A model generated the notes under the pieces. That model saw nothing but the letters and a program-made list of their open reading frames with translations, was not told the DNA's origin and ran no database searches. Below are positions 44,248 through 52,782 of a stretch of 64,000 bases of DNA, one piece after another (the first letter of the stretch is position 1; each line of letters opens with the position of its first letter). Source of the DNA: Chryseobacterium caseinilyticum (GTDB lineage: Bacteria; Bacteroidota; Bacteroidia; Flavobacteriales; Weeksellaceae); the NCBI RefSeq assembly GCF_014837145.1, contig NZ_JACYFS010000003.1, positions 421,744 to 485,743 on the forward strand. The letters run 5' to 3'. The position numbers were made by a program, and so were the translations under genes.

Positions 44248-45546
44248 ATGATTAAAAAATTGATGTTCCTCCTGTCTGTTTTTTACGTTGTAACGTGTTT
44301 CGGACAGACCTATAAAGCAATCGACACTGCAGATTATCTTCAGCGAAAAGAATTTCTGAAAATATTTTCTTTAAATAATGAAAGTCTTATTAAGAAAAGC
44401 AAAGCCGATTATCCCGGAAAAAAAGGCAGCGAGCTGGCGAAAGTCTATAAAAATTTTGAGAAAGATTTTACTCAAAAAGTAAAAGATAAAAATTTTGTTT
44501 TCAATTCTGTTTTTGATGAAAAAGTAAAAAGTCTCATTAACGGTTTAAGGAAAAACAACAGTCAGATTCCACAGGATCTTAAAATTCTGATTGCGAGAGA
44601 CAATACTCCGAATGCCTACTGTTTTGCAGACGGCACTTTTGTAATCAACATGGGGCTTTTCAACTGGCTGAATAACGACGACCAGGTGGCAGCAGTGATT
44701 GCACATGAGTTGGGACACAAAATTTCAGATCACAGCTTGAAGGATTTTATCAGTTTAATTGACCATAATCAAACCGACAGGCTGCTGGTTCAGAATATCA
44801 AATATGATAAAGATAACAGCAACAAACGGGCTTTCGACATCTTGAAAAACAGAATCTATAAAAATGGAATTGAAAACCGGAAGCAGGAAATGCAGGCAGA
44901 TTCTCTTGGATATGCTATTTTTAAAAAGAGTAGTTTCAGACCGGCAGAATTTGTTAATACGTTAAAGAGACTGGAGGATTTTGATACGATTTCGCCGCGA
45001 ACGCTAAAGCTGGACACTTACAAGAAATATTTCAGTCTGCCCAATCAGGAATTTAAAGAAAAATGGCTTAAAAAGGAAGATTTTTCACTGTATAATTACA
45101 ACCATTACAAAGAAAAACTCAATAAAGATTCTGTGCGCTCTCATCCTGAAATTTCATTGCGGGTTGATAACCTGAGAAAGATTTTTCCTGAACTGAAAAC
45201 AGAGGAGAAAGATGGGAAGGCATCAGATTCTTTTGCTGCACTCGAAAAAATCGCCAGAATGGAAACATTGCCTAATTTTTATAATTCTGAAGATTACGGC
45301 GTCGGCATTTATACAAGTTTACAGTATCTGCAGGACGGCGAAGAAGAAAAGTATTACAGAAGCTGGCTCGGGAAATGTTTTTCTAAAATTTACGAAGCTA
45401 GAAAAAATTACAATTTAAACCGTTATTTAGACAGAGTAGACCCAAAAAATCAAAGTGAGAGCTATCAGCAGTTTTTGAATTTTATGTGGAATCTGAGTCT
45501 GGATGAAATAAAAAATATTGCGGATTTTTATAAAAAAGAATCCTGA
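44248..45546 (+). CDS. Secreted M48 family metalloprotease
   Basis: This 432-residue protein has a signal peptide (LMFLLSVFYVVTCFGQ). The zinc motif HELGHKISDH (about 151-160) and the third ligand in MQADSLGYAIF (about 215) are intact. The N-terminal region and the C-terminal 150 residues, rich in Lys and Tyr, have no recognised domain. It should be periplasmic or surface-located. It shares only the zinc core with the lipoprotein protease at 1513. Confidence 0.86.
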   Translation: MIKKLMFLLSVFYVVTCFGQTYKAIDTADYLQRKEFLKIFSLNNESLIKKSKADYPGKKGSELAKVYKNFEKDFTQKVKDKNFVFNSVFDEKVKSLINGLRKNNSQIPQDLKILIARDNTPNAYCFADGTFVINMGLFNWLNNDDQVAAVIAHELGHKISDHSLKDFISLIDHNQTDRLLVQNIKYDKDNSNKRAFDILKNRIYKNGIENRKQEMQADSLGYAIFKKSSFRPAEFVNTLKRLEDFDTISPRTLKLDTYKKYFSLPNQEFKEKWLKKEDFSLYNYNHYKEKLNKDSVRSHPEISLRVDNLRKIFPELKTEEKDGKASDSFAALEKIARMETLPNFYNSEDYGVGIYTSLQYLQDGEEEKYYRSWLGKCFSKIYEARKNYNLNRYLDRVDPKNQSESYQQFLNFMWNLSLDEIKNIADFYKKES

Positions 45547-45555
45547 AACTTTATT

Positions 45556-45588
45556 AAACCTTCAAGGTTTTTAAAACCTTGAAGGTTT
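45556..45588. repeat. 33-base palindrome, copy C (acts as terminator)
   Basis: AAACCTTCAAGGTTT and its exact complement flank TTA. It sits between convergent genes and is followed by GTATTTTT, so it can end the plus-strand transcript. It is the same class as 49361 and 49442. Confidence 0.85.
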
Positions 45589-45601
45589 GTATTTTTACTA
45601 T

Positions 45602-47125
45602 TTAATAATTCAATCTTTCCAGCCGCACTTTATTGTATTTATCCTTTTCGTTATATTCACGAAGCAAAATAAAGCCTTCTTTTGCCACAAACGGCGTTAC
45701 CACAAAATTATCTTTCTCAGAAATAGGAATCACCTCCTGCTTGAAACTTCCTCCGATCAGTGTATTGATAAAGAGTTGCCAGTTTTTTTCTTTGGTTTCC
45801 TTATTTTTCTGAAAATCTCTGTAAAAGAATACAACATCATTTCCATCATTCAGATATTGCGAAAAAAGATAGTCATTGTCATACAATGATTTTTCTTTGC
45901 TGAAAACTTTTACCCCTTTTATCTTAAAATTTTTGTCTGTAAAAAGATAAACCAAATCTGTGGTCTTACCAACGCCCAGATTAAAATCAATCTTGTATTT
46001 TTCTAAGAGAATCCCCATACTGCCGTCTTTCAGAAAAAATACGTCGCGGGGCTGAAGATGATAGCCTTTTTCTACATAACCAAACTCATCAATTTTCGGA
46101 AGAAATGCAGCCATATCTGTATAATAGATCATTCTTTTGGTGTCTACCTCAAATGTTTTTTTATCTACAATCATTCTGGCAAAGCCGGTTCCCATTTTGT
46201 TCTCAAAATTTCTTCCTATCACAACTATTTTATCATCAAAAGTTTTATCGTTATCTAAATTTCTTGTGGTGGAAGATAACGAAGTAATGTTTTCTAAAGT
46301 ATCATCAGAAAGACCTGTAACAGGTTTTGAGGCAACTTCGTTTCCTGTTTTGATATCTAATACCAGCAGACTGAAAGTTTTTTTATCCTGAATTTTCTTT
46401 TCAGCAAGAAAGTAAATATGCTGATCATCCTTATCCAGAAGCCTCAGCCTTTCATTATTTTTTTTGTCACCGCTTGTATTATATTTATACCTCCAGATTT
46501 CTTTTTTATTCTCATCAAATTTAATGAGTGCATTGTCAGTCGTGTACTTGCCAAAATCTTTAAGTTCAATCGCGATAAAACCACCTTCTTTAATTTCTAC
46601 CACAGTAGATTCGTAGTTGTAACCCTTCTCTTTCTTCTCTTCTCTGTTTTCTTTTCGGGCTTCCTTCCAGTTTTTTGGCTGGTCGATTTCTTTGAAGGCA
46701 CCACTCTCATAATTATAATAGGTTTTTCTCTGAATGGTGTTGGAACCGAGATCAATTTCCATAGACCGTGGAGTAAAAATCTCACTCATTTTTATTTTGG
46801 TATAGTCCAAAGAATTGGGGCGGAGGATAACTTTTTTTCTAAAATCGATATATCCGGAATATCCGCCTGCAGTGATGTCGCCTTCAAATTCTTTATTGGC
46901 AATAGGATTTAGATTTTTATCTAAAATTACGTATTCGAATTTTTTTGTCCTGTCACCAGATTTACCGTAAGAATATAAAGAAACATATCCGTAGAGATTA
47001 TCATCGACGTCAAACAGGGCGTTCATCCCTAAATAGTCGCCCGATGCCAAAGATGCCAAATCCTGAGTCTGGGAATAGCACAGGGCATTTGCCAATCCGA
47101 AAAAGTATAGAAAGATTTTCTTCAT
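45602..47125 (-). CDS. Secreted protein of unknown function (beta-rich)
   Basis: This 507-residue protein has a signal peptide (LYFFGLANALCYSQ). The mature protein is a series of strand-forming segments with paired Asp/Lys turns (YVILDKNLNPIANKEF, LIKFDENKKEIWRYKYN, LLVLDIKTGNEVASKPV), which suggests a beta-propeller. No catalytic motif or sorting domain is seen. It ends beside the palindrome at 45556. A 164-residue antisense reading frame within it is a shadow. Confidence 0.68.
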   Translation of the reverse strand: MKKIFLYFFGLANALCYSQTQDLASLASGDYLGMNALFDVDDNLYGYVSLYSYGKSGDRTKKFEYVILDKNLNPIANKEFEGDITAGGYSGYIDFRKKVILRPNSLDYTKIKMSEIFTPRSMEIDLGSNTIQRKTYYNYESGAFKEIDQPKNWKEARKENREEKKEKGYNYESTVVEIKEGGFIAIELKDFGKYTTDNALIKFDENKKEIWRYKYNTSGDKKNNERLRLLDKDDQHIYFLAEKKIQDKKTFSLLVLDIKTGNEVASKPVTGLSDDTLENITSLSSTTRNLDNDKTFDDKIVVIGRNFENKMGTGFARMIVDKKTFEVDTKRMIYYTDMAAFLPKIDEFGYVEKGYHLQPRDVFFLKDGSMGILLEKYKIDFNLGVGKTTDLVYLFTDKNFKIKGVKVFSKEKSLYDNDYLFSQYLNDGNDVVFFYRDFQKNKETKEKNWQLFINTLIGGSFKQEVIPISEKDNFVVTPFVAKEGFILLREYNEKDKYNKVRLERLNY

Positions 47126-47310
47126 ATTTAAAATTTGAAATCCAAAAGTAGTGAATTCAAGGATATTTCAAACAGGTCGATGAAAATATTTTTATGTTAA
47201 ATTATTGTTGATTAATTTTCAGTAATATGACACATAAGTCGCGATAGATTTAATTTAAATTAAGAGCTTTTTTATTTTTTTTTCAAATAGATAACTATGG
47301 TTCAAAAACT

Positions 47311-47377
47311 CTTCGACGGGCTGACACCGTTAAATTGAGCGGTTAGTATTAGATTTGTCAGTCTGAGCCTGTCGAAG
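47311..47377. repeat. CTTCGAC inverted-repeat element
   Basis: 12-base arms pair across a 43-base loop, and GACA/TGTC just inside can extend the pairing. The GCCTGTCGAAG word is, from memory, common in flavobacterial spacers, so this is likely one copy of a dispersed repeat. Confidence 0.6.
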
Positions 47378-47567
47378 ACTCAATTAATCAAACCATTTAA
47401 AATCAGTATAATCAAACTATTTTAATAATCTTAAAGAGGCTCTAAAAATATTTTAGACCATATCAGGAGAAAATCAAAGATTTTCGAAATCTAATGTGTT
47501 CTTTTCATCTGTAGAAAGTTAAAAAATACTTCGTTACTTATGTGTAAAAATTTTATTGTAACTCCAA

Positions 47568-47597
47568 CAAAAAAGCCCTGATTTCTCAAGGCTTTCA
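47568..47597 (-). terminator. Terminator of glyS
   Basis: On the minus strand GAAAGCC pairs with GGCTTTT around a partly paired loop (TTGAGAAATCAG), followed by a T-run. It lies just after the stop at 47600. Confidence 0.75.
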
Positions 47598-47599
47598 AT

Positions 47600-49141
47600 T
47601 TATATTTTAGAAAGTAAATTTCTGAAATTCGTTTTCTCATCAATAATTCTTCTCAGTTCAGAAACCGGAACTCTTTCCTGCTGCATCGTGTCTCTGTCTC
47701 TGATCGTCACCGTGTGATCGGTTAACGAATCGTGATCAATCGTGATACAGTAAGGCGTTCCAATAGCATCCTGTCTTCTATAACGTTTTCCAATCGCATC
47801 TTTTTCTTCGTAGAATAAATTGAAATCATATTTCAAATCATTGAAGATATTTTCTGCGTATTCTGCCAAACCGTCTTTTTTCATCAAAGGAAGAATCGCT
47901 GCTTTTACCGGAGCCAATGCTGGCGGAAGCGATAAAACTGTCCTTTCCGAACCGTCTTCCAAAACTTCGTCTTTCAGACAGTGAGAGAAAATAGAAAGGA
48001 ATAATCGGTCTAAACCAACTGAGGTTTCCACCACATACGGAACGTAGTTTTCATTTCTTTCAGGATCAAAAAACTGTAATTTTCTTCCTGAATGCTTCTC
48101 ATGCGCCTTCAAATCGAAATCAGTTCTCGAGTGAATACCCTCAAGTTCCTTAAATCCAAACGGGAAATTAAATTCAATATCCGCCGCAGCATTCGCATAA
48201 TGTGCCAGTTTCTCATGATCATGGAATCTGTAATTGTCATTTCCTAAACCAAGTGCCAGGTGCCAGTTCAGACGTTTTTGCTTCCACTGTTCGTAGAATT
48301 CAAGTTCAGTTCCCGGAGCAACGAAAAACTGCATTTCCATCTGTTCAAATTCACGCATTCTGAAGATAAACTGTCTCGCAACAATCTCATTTCTAAATGC
48401 TTTACCAATCTGAGCGATACCAAAAGGAAGTCTGTGACGCGAAGTTTTCTGTACATTTAAGAAATTAACGAAAATTCCCTGTGCCGTTTCAGGTCTTAAA
48501 TATAGATCCATAGCAGAATCTGCAGACGCACCCAGTTTGGTTCCGAACATTAAGTTGAATTGTCTTACTTCTGTCCAGTTTTTTGAACCAGTATCAGGAT
48601 CAGCAATTTCCAGTTCTTCAATCAAAGCTTTTACATCAGCCAAATCTTCATTTTCTAAAGATTTTGCCAATCGGGATAAAATTTGTTCTCTTTTTGCTCT
48701 GTAATCTAAAATTTTGGGATTCGTCGCAACAAACTGAGCTTTATCGAAAGACTCACCAAATCTTTTGGCAGCTTTTTCAATTTCTTTATTTTCTTTATCC
48801 TCGATTTTAGCGCAGTAATCTTCCACCAAAACATCCGCTCTGAAACGTTTTTTAGAATCTTTATTGTCAATCAGAGGATCATTAAAAGCATCAACGTGGC
48901 CCGAAGCTTTCCAGGTAGTCGGGTGCATTAAGATCGCTGAATCAATACCCACAATATTCTCGTTCAGCTGTACCATCGCTTTCCACCAGTATTGTTTGAT
49001 ATTATTTTTCAGTTCTGCACCATTCTGTCCATAGTCATAAACAGCTGATAAACCATCGTAGATCTCACTGGAAGGGAAAATAAACCCATATTCTTTAGCG
49101 TGAGAAATCACTTTCTTGAAAACATCGTCTTGCTTTGCCAT
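47600..49141 (-). CDS. glyS: Glycyl-tRNA synthetase (single-chain, alpha-2 type)
   Basis: This 513-residue class II synthetase charges tRNA-Gly. The N-terminus DDVFKKVISHAKEYGFIFPSSEIY, motif 2 (GIAQIGKAFRNEI), LRPETAQGIFVNF and the C-terminal RYRRQDAIGTPYCITID anticodon-binding domain are present. It is the eukaryote-like homodimer rather than the split GlyQ/GlyS form. Confidence 0.97.
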   Translation of the reverse strand: MAKQDDVFKKVISHAKEYGFIFPSSEIYDGLSAVYDYGQNGAELKNNIKQYWWKAMVQLNENIVGIDSAILMHPTTWKASGHVDAFNDPLIDNKDSKKRFRADVLVEDYCAKIEDKENKEIEKAAKRFGESFDKAQFVATNPKILDYRAKREQILSRLAKSLENEDLADVKALIEELEIADPDTGSKNWTEVRQFNLMFGTKLGASADSAMDLYLRPETAQGIFVNFLNVQKTSRHRLPFGIAQIGKAFRNEIVARQFIFRMREFEQMEMQFFVAPGTELEFYEQWKQKRLNWHLALGLGNDNYRFHDHEKLAHYANAAADIEFNFPFGFKELEGIHSRTDFDLKAHEKHSGRKLQFFDPERNENYVPYVVETSVGLDRLFLSIFSHCLKDEVLEDGSERTVLSLPPALAPVKAAILPLMKKDGLAEYAENIFNDLKYDFNLFYEEKDAIGKRYRRQDAIGTPYCITIDHDSLTDHTVTIRDRDTMQQERVPVSELRRIIDEKTNFRNLLSKI

Positions 49142-49242
49142 AAATTTTTCGTCTTACCTGCAAAAATAGTGAAAATGTAGGAAGTTAAAAGCGGGATGAC
49201 AGAAGTTTTTAATCCTGAAATTATTAGGAGCCAGGAACCTGC

Positions 49243-49317
49243 TGTCCACTATATCTTTTTTGTGGCGGTCTCCACTCCGTTGCGTCCGCCACAAAAAAGG
49301 ATGCCGTTTCCATCAGG
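49243..49317. repeat. TATATCTTTT...AAAAGGATGCCG element, copy 2
   Basis: The outer sequence matches the element at 33541. The centre is different and forms a strong stem: CTTTTTTGTGGCGG (from 49255) with its complement ending at 49299, around a 17-base loop. Confidence 0.7.
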
Positions 49318-49360
49318 GCTATGGACAAAATTACGTTCAAACAACTGAAATTATTAGGAA

Positions 49361-49393
49361 AAACCTCATAGGTTTCTAAAACCTATGAGGTTT
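49361..49393. repeat. 33-base palindrome, copy D
   Basis: AAACCTCATAGGTTT, loop CTA, exact complement. Compared with copies C and E only the four middle bases of each arm differ, and they differ in step. Confidence 0.88.
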
Positions 49394-49441
49394 AGCGACA
49401 GCTCAAAAATTAAAATCCCAATTTTACAACAGCATACTTCC

Positions 49442-49474
49442 AAACCTAACGGGTTTCGAAAACCCGTTAGGTTT
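49442..49474. repeat. 33-base palindrome, copy E
   Basis: AAACCTAACGGGTTT, loop CGA, exact complement; 48 bases after copy D. Confidence 0.88.
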
Positions 49475-49499
49475 AGACCATGAAATGTTTAATCAGAAA

Positions 49500-49526
49500 T
49501 AAAAAAAGCAGTTAAAAAAAACCGCT
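49500..49526 (-). terminator. Terminator of the 174-residue unknown gene
   Basis: On the minus strand AGCGGTT pairs with AACTGCT (one G-T pair) around a T-rich loop, then a run of T. It lies 11 bases after the stop at 49537. Confidence 0.75.
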
Positions 49527-49536
49527 TGATATTATT

Positions 49537-50061
49537 TTAGAAATTATAGCTGAGTCCAACTCCGTTTCCGCCAATCTCGAGTTTGTAAAAACGGCTTGCG
49601 TGAGTATTTTCAGCTTCTGTGCTATTTCTGTCTGCGTTATTCTGAGTTTTAACCGCATTTTTCAGATTTTTGGATGATCCGATGGCAAAAGGAATGGCGA
49701 TACCAATTAATCCTACACCGGCACCAACTAGACCCCAGCCGCCTTTTGCCTGCTCTTTAATAACCATACCATTTTGCACTGTTTTTTTTCCGCTAATTGC
49801 AGTAGCCAGTCCCCATCCGACCAATCCGCCACCCATTACTCCAAAGACTTGAGAAACCGCATTGTTGGTACGTGATTTTTTCATGTAAGCCAACGCTTCC
49901 TGATTGGTAAAAACGCTTTTGTACTCAGAAGCCTTATATTTTTGGTTTCCCTTAATAAAAAATTCTCTGCCGGTTTTGCCTAAGCTCAAAGTGTCGGTAG
50001 TTTGGGAAAAAAGATTTGATGACAACAGTAATGCGAATAATATTAAACTGAAGTTTTTCAT
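49537..50061 (-). CDS. Secreted or membrane protein of unknown function
   Basis: This 174-residue protein has a signal peptide (FSLILFALLLSSNLFSQ). Two glycine-rich hydrophobic segments follow (FGVMGGGLVGWGLATAI and WGLVGAGVGLIGIAIPFAIG, about 78-130), with a polar turn between them, and a C-terminus RFYKLEIGGNGVGLSYNF like the last strand of an outer membrane protein. An ATG at 50100 adds 13 residues before the signal. Function unknown. Confidence 0.7.
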   Translation of the reverse strand: MKNFSLILFALLLSSNLFSQTTDTLSLGKTGREFFIKGNQKYKASEYKSVFTNQEALAYMKKSRTNNAVSQVFGVMGGGLVGWGLATAISGKKTVQNGMVIKEQAKGGWGLVGAGVGLIGIAIPFAIGSSKNLKNAVKTQNNADRNSTEAENTHASRFYKLEIGGNGVGLSYNF

Positions 50062-50267
50062 GATTTTTATTTTTTTTACAATGATAATTAAATTAATCAA
50101 TTATCAGTAAAGATAAAATGTTAATTTTTTTCATCTGGTGGAGATTTGTAAGTGTGCTGCTTTATCAAAATAAAAAAAAGAATTACTATAGAATCTAAAG
50201 ACATATTTACAAAACAATAATATTAAATAAATGAGTTGGAGCACTCAGGCTATAGCCGTAAAAATAC

Positions 50268-50300
50268 AGACCTGACGGGTTTTAAAAACACATTAGATTT
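50268..50300. repeat. Decayed 33-base palindrome
   Basis: AGACCTGACGGGTTT, loop TAA, then AAACACATTAGATTT. The left arm fits the family seen at 49442, but the right arm has several mismatches, so this is probably a degraded copy. Confidence 0.5.
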
Positions 50301-50354
50301 AAGTCTAAACTTCAAAAAAATATTTTTAAATTTAGATTAAAATAGAAATGTATT

Positions 50355-50549
50355 ATGAAAAAAAAATTCGAGTATAAAACCGTTATTATTGAACCAACAG
50401 GATTTTGGGGAACTAAATATGATCCTGCTGAAATTGATAAAATTTTAAATCAGCACGGAAGTGAAGGCTTGGAATTGGTGGTCGCAGAAAGCAGGGATTA
50501 CGGAGGAACTTTTTACGGTGTTATTTATACTTTCAAAAGAGAGTTGTAG
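50355..50549 (+). CDS. DUF4177 domain protein
   Basis: This 64-residue protein, KKFEYKTVIIEPTGFWG to YGVIYTFKREL, matches the short beta-alpha-beta DUF4177 family. It is cytoplasmic and of unknown function. It lies 26 bases before the pseudouridine synthase gene, which has its own promoter-like box in the gap. Confidence 0.8.
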   Translation: MKKKFEYKTVIIEPTGFWGTKYDPAEIDKILNQHGSEGLELVVAESRDYGGTFYGVIYTFKREL

Positions 50550-50571
50550 AACTAATTTATTCTTAGTTTTG
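50544..50571 (+). promoter_or_regulatory. Promoter candidate giving a near-leaderless transcript
   Basis: TTG (50544-50546), a 17-base spacer and TAGTTTTG (50564-50571) fit the Bacteroidota promoter. The ATG of the pseudouridine synthase is only 4 bases further, so the mRNA would have almost no leader. Confidence 0.45.
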
Positions 50572-50575
50572 CGAC

Positions 50576-51271
50576 ATGTTAGAAATTCTGTATCGCGACG
50601 AACATCTTATTGCCATCAATAAACCCAGCGGACTGTTGGTTCACAAATCTTTCTATTCCGGAGAGGCAGACACGTATGCGATTCAGGAGCTGAGAAAACA
50701 GATTGGGCAAAAGGTCTATCCTGTTCACCGTTTAGACAGAAAAACTTCAGGCGTTTTGCTGTTTACTTTAGATAAAGAAACGTTGAGAACCATGAGCGAA
50801 CAGTTTGCATCACGGGAAGTTGAAAAGAAATACATTGCCATTCTCCGCGGCTGGGCGAAGGAAGAAGAGACAATCGATTACGACTTAGTCAATGAAAATG
50901 AAGTAAAACAAAATGCTGTCACATATTATAAACGTTTACAGACATCTGAAATAGATCTGCCATTTTTAAAACATCAGACTTCGAGATATTGTCTGGTGGA
51001 AGCAATTCCTGAAACGGGTAGATTCCATCAGTTAAGAAAACATTTTAAACATATTCTGCATCCTATTTTAGGCTGTAGAAAACATGGCTGCAACAAGCAG
51101 AACAAATTATGGCTTCAGGCATTTGAAATCAATAAAATGACACTTCATGCCCATCAGTTAATCTTTAATCATCCTGTTTCTAATGAAAAAATTACGGTCA
51201 ATGCGACTATAGATGATGAGTTTAAAAGGGTAGGAGATATTTTGAATTTTGATTTGAGTATTTATCATTGA
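50576..51271 (+). CDS. truC: RluA-family pseudouridine synthase, TruC-like
   Basis: This 231-residue enzyme isomerises uridine in RNA. LIAINKPSGLLVHKS, the catalytic aspartate motif HRLDRKTSGVLLF (about residue 56) and RFHQLRKHFKHILHPILG are conserved. Short length, lack of an S4 domain and HPILG-KHG agree with TruC, which modifies position 65 of some tRNAs, but rRNA targets cannot be excluded. Confidence 0.85.
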   Translation: MLEILYRDEHLIAINKPSGLLVHKSFYSGEADTYAIQELRKQIGQKVYPVHRLDRKTSGVLLFTLDKETLRTMSEQFASREVEKKYIAILRGWAKEEETIDYDLVNENEVKQNAVTYYKRLQTSEIDLPFLKHQTSRYCLVEAIPETGRFHQLRKHFKHILHPILGCRKHGCNKQNKLWLQAFEINKMTLHAHQLIFNHPVSNEKITVNATIDDEFKRVGDILNFDLSIYH

Positions 51272-51292
51272 TAATTTAATGGAAATTATTTA

Positions 51293-51446
51293 AACGCAAA
51301 GATTTATTTTCAATATTGCAAGACTTAAGAAAGCAAAGAAGAATCAACGGGTTGATTTTTGAAGCTAACGTTCACGCTTCACGCAGCAAATTTATTTGCC
51401 TTTGCCCTCTAAAAAATAACAAGCCTATTTAATAAACCTTTGCGTT
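51293..51446. repeat. 154-base element with AACGCAAAG terminal inverted repeats
   Basis: AACGCAAAGATTTATT at the left end and AATAAACCTTTGCGTT at the right end are complementary at 15 of 16 positions. The inside has further shorter matches (CAAATTTATTTG). A degenerate relative lies at 6725-6835. It is too small to encode a transposase. Confidence 0.6.
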
Positions 51447-51591
51447 AAAAATATCTCGCAGATTTTGAAAATTAAGCAGATTCTAAATGTTATTTAGTGA
51501 AAAACATTTGTGTAATTGGTATTTAAAACAACAAATAATCTCCATTTAAATAAATTATCACATATCAAGAATTCATTAATTTGAAAATGAG

Positions 51592-51599
51592 TATTTTTG
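51592..51599 (+). promoter_or_regulatory. Candidate -7 element of pyrD
   Basis: TATTTTTG matches TAnnTTTG and is 15 bases before the start codon. No clear -33 box is seen. Confidence 0.45.
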
Positions 51600-51614
51600 T
51601 AAAACTTTTTTTCA

Positions 51615-52652
51615 ATGTACAAATCGCTTATCCGCCCCATCCTTTTCAAATTTGATCCTGAAGAAGTTCATCACTTTACTTTTTCGATGCTCAAAAATTT
51701 CGGATTTTTAACCAAATTATTTCTTCCAAAACCTATCGTAGACAAACGTCTTGAAAGAGAGGTTTTCGGACTGAAATTTAAAAATCCCGTAGGATTGGCG
51801 GCAGGTTTTGATAAAAATGCGGTTTTATTCAACGAATTAGGCGACTTAGGATTCGGATTTGTAGAAATCGGGACGGTAACTCCCAAAGCGCAGGCTGGAA
51901 ATCCAAAAAAAAGACTCTTCCGTTTAATCGAAGATGGTGGAATCATCAACAGAATGGGTTTTAACAACGATGGTCTGGAAGCAGCCATTGAAAAACTGAA
52001 AGGCAACAAAGGAAAAATCATTATCGGCGGAAACATCGGAAAAAATACCAACACAACCCCTGAAAATTACACTCAGGATTATCTCGACTGTTTCGAAGGT
52101 CTTCATCCTTATGTGGATTATTTTGTTTTAAATGTAAGCTGTCCAAACGTCGGAAGCCACGCCAAACTGGAAGATGTGGAATATCTGAGAGAGCTGATTA
52201 CTGCCGTAAAAGAAATTAATCAAACTAAACCGACCCAAAAACCAATTCTTTTAAAAATTGCTCCGGATTTAAACAACCAGCAATTGGACGAAATTATCGA
52301 ACTGATTGCAGATACAAAAATTGACGGAATTGTGGTTTCAAATACATCAGTAAACAGAGAAGGTCTGAAAACTTCACCTGAAGTTTTAGCAGAAATCGGA
52401 AATGGTGGTTTGAGCGGAAAACCGATTCGTGAACGAAGTACTAAAATGATTAAATATCTTTCAGAAAAAAGCAACCGTGCATTCCCAATTATCGGCGTTG
52501 GCGGAATTCATTCTGCAAAAGATGCGATTGAAAAGTTGAATGCGGGTGCAAGTTTGGTTCAGTTATACACTGGATTTATTTATGAAGGAACGCAGTTGAT
52601 CAATGATATTAATAAGGAAATTCTGACAAGAGCGGGTAGAATTTCGAGGTAA
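51615..52652 (+). CDS. pyrD: Dihydroorotate dehydrogenase (quinone), class 2
   Basis: This 345-residue FMN enzyme oxidises dihydroorotate to orotate in pyrimidine synthesis and passes electrons to quinone. The N-terminal extension ([22 protein letters not shown]) that docks on the membrane marks class 2. [22 protein letters not shown], the catalytic-serine motif [10 protein letters not shown] and [11 protein letters not shown] follow. Confidence 0.97.
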   Translation: MYKSLIRPILFKFDPEEVHHFTFSMLKNFGFLTKLFLPKPIVDKRLEREVFGLKFKNPVGLAAGFDKNAVLFNELGDLGFGFVEIGTVTPKAQAGNPKKRLFRLIEDGGIINRMGFNNDGLEAAIEKLKGNKGKIIIGGNIGKNTNTTPENYTQDYLDCFEGLHPYVDYFVLNVSCPNVGSHAKLEDVEYLRELITAVKEINQTKPTQKPILLKIAPDLNNQQLDEIIELIADTKIDGIVVSNTSVNREGLKTSPEVLAEIGNGGLSGKPIRERSTKMIKYLSEKSNRAFPIIGVGGIHSAKDAIEKLNAGASLVQLYTGFIYEGTQLINDINKEILTRAGRISR

Positions 52653-52782
52653 CTTGAAAATTTTTATAGAAAATATTGAAAAGCAAAATTGATGAGGTTT
52701 TGCTTTTTTATCTTAACATTATGTAATTTATCGATTTAACAGAATGTAAATTCAAGTGATTTGCTGTCTCTGCATAAGATAT

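Larger units (their letters stand above)
47126..47599. other. 474-base spacer with an inverted repeat; no gene
   Basis: No convincing reading frame is seen. CTTCGACGGGCT (47311-47322) and AGCCTGTCGAAG (47366-47377) form a 12-base stem with one G-T pair. ACACATAAGT near 47230 recurs in inverted form (ACTTATGTGT) near 47535. The rest is AT-rich. Confidence 0.5.
49142..49536. other. 395-base spacer filled with dispersed repeats
   Basis: No gene is supported. In order it holds an element of the TATATCTTTT type (49243-49317), two 33-base palindromes (49361, 49442) and the terminator of the next minus-strand gene. AAATTATTAGGA occurs twice, at about 49218 and 49349, flanking the first element as a short direct repeat. 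Confidence 0.6.
51272..51614. other. 343-base spacer with a terminal-inverted-repeat element
   Basis: No gene is seen. The stretch 51293-51446 is bounded by inverted AACGCAAAG repeats. A candidate -7 box for pyrD lies at 51592. Confidence 0.5.

Noticed and set aside
46418..46912. A 164-residue plus-strand frame within the 507-residue secreted protein
   Set aside because: It is antisense to a frame with a clear signal peptide, and its hydrophobic look comes from complementing Lys/Glu codons.
49243..50300. Possible CRISPR array from clustered palindromes
   Set aside because: The palindromes differ in sequence and spacing, there are no equal-length spacers, and no cas genes are nearby.
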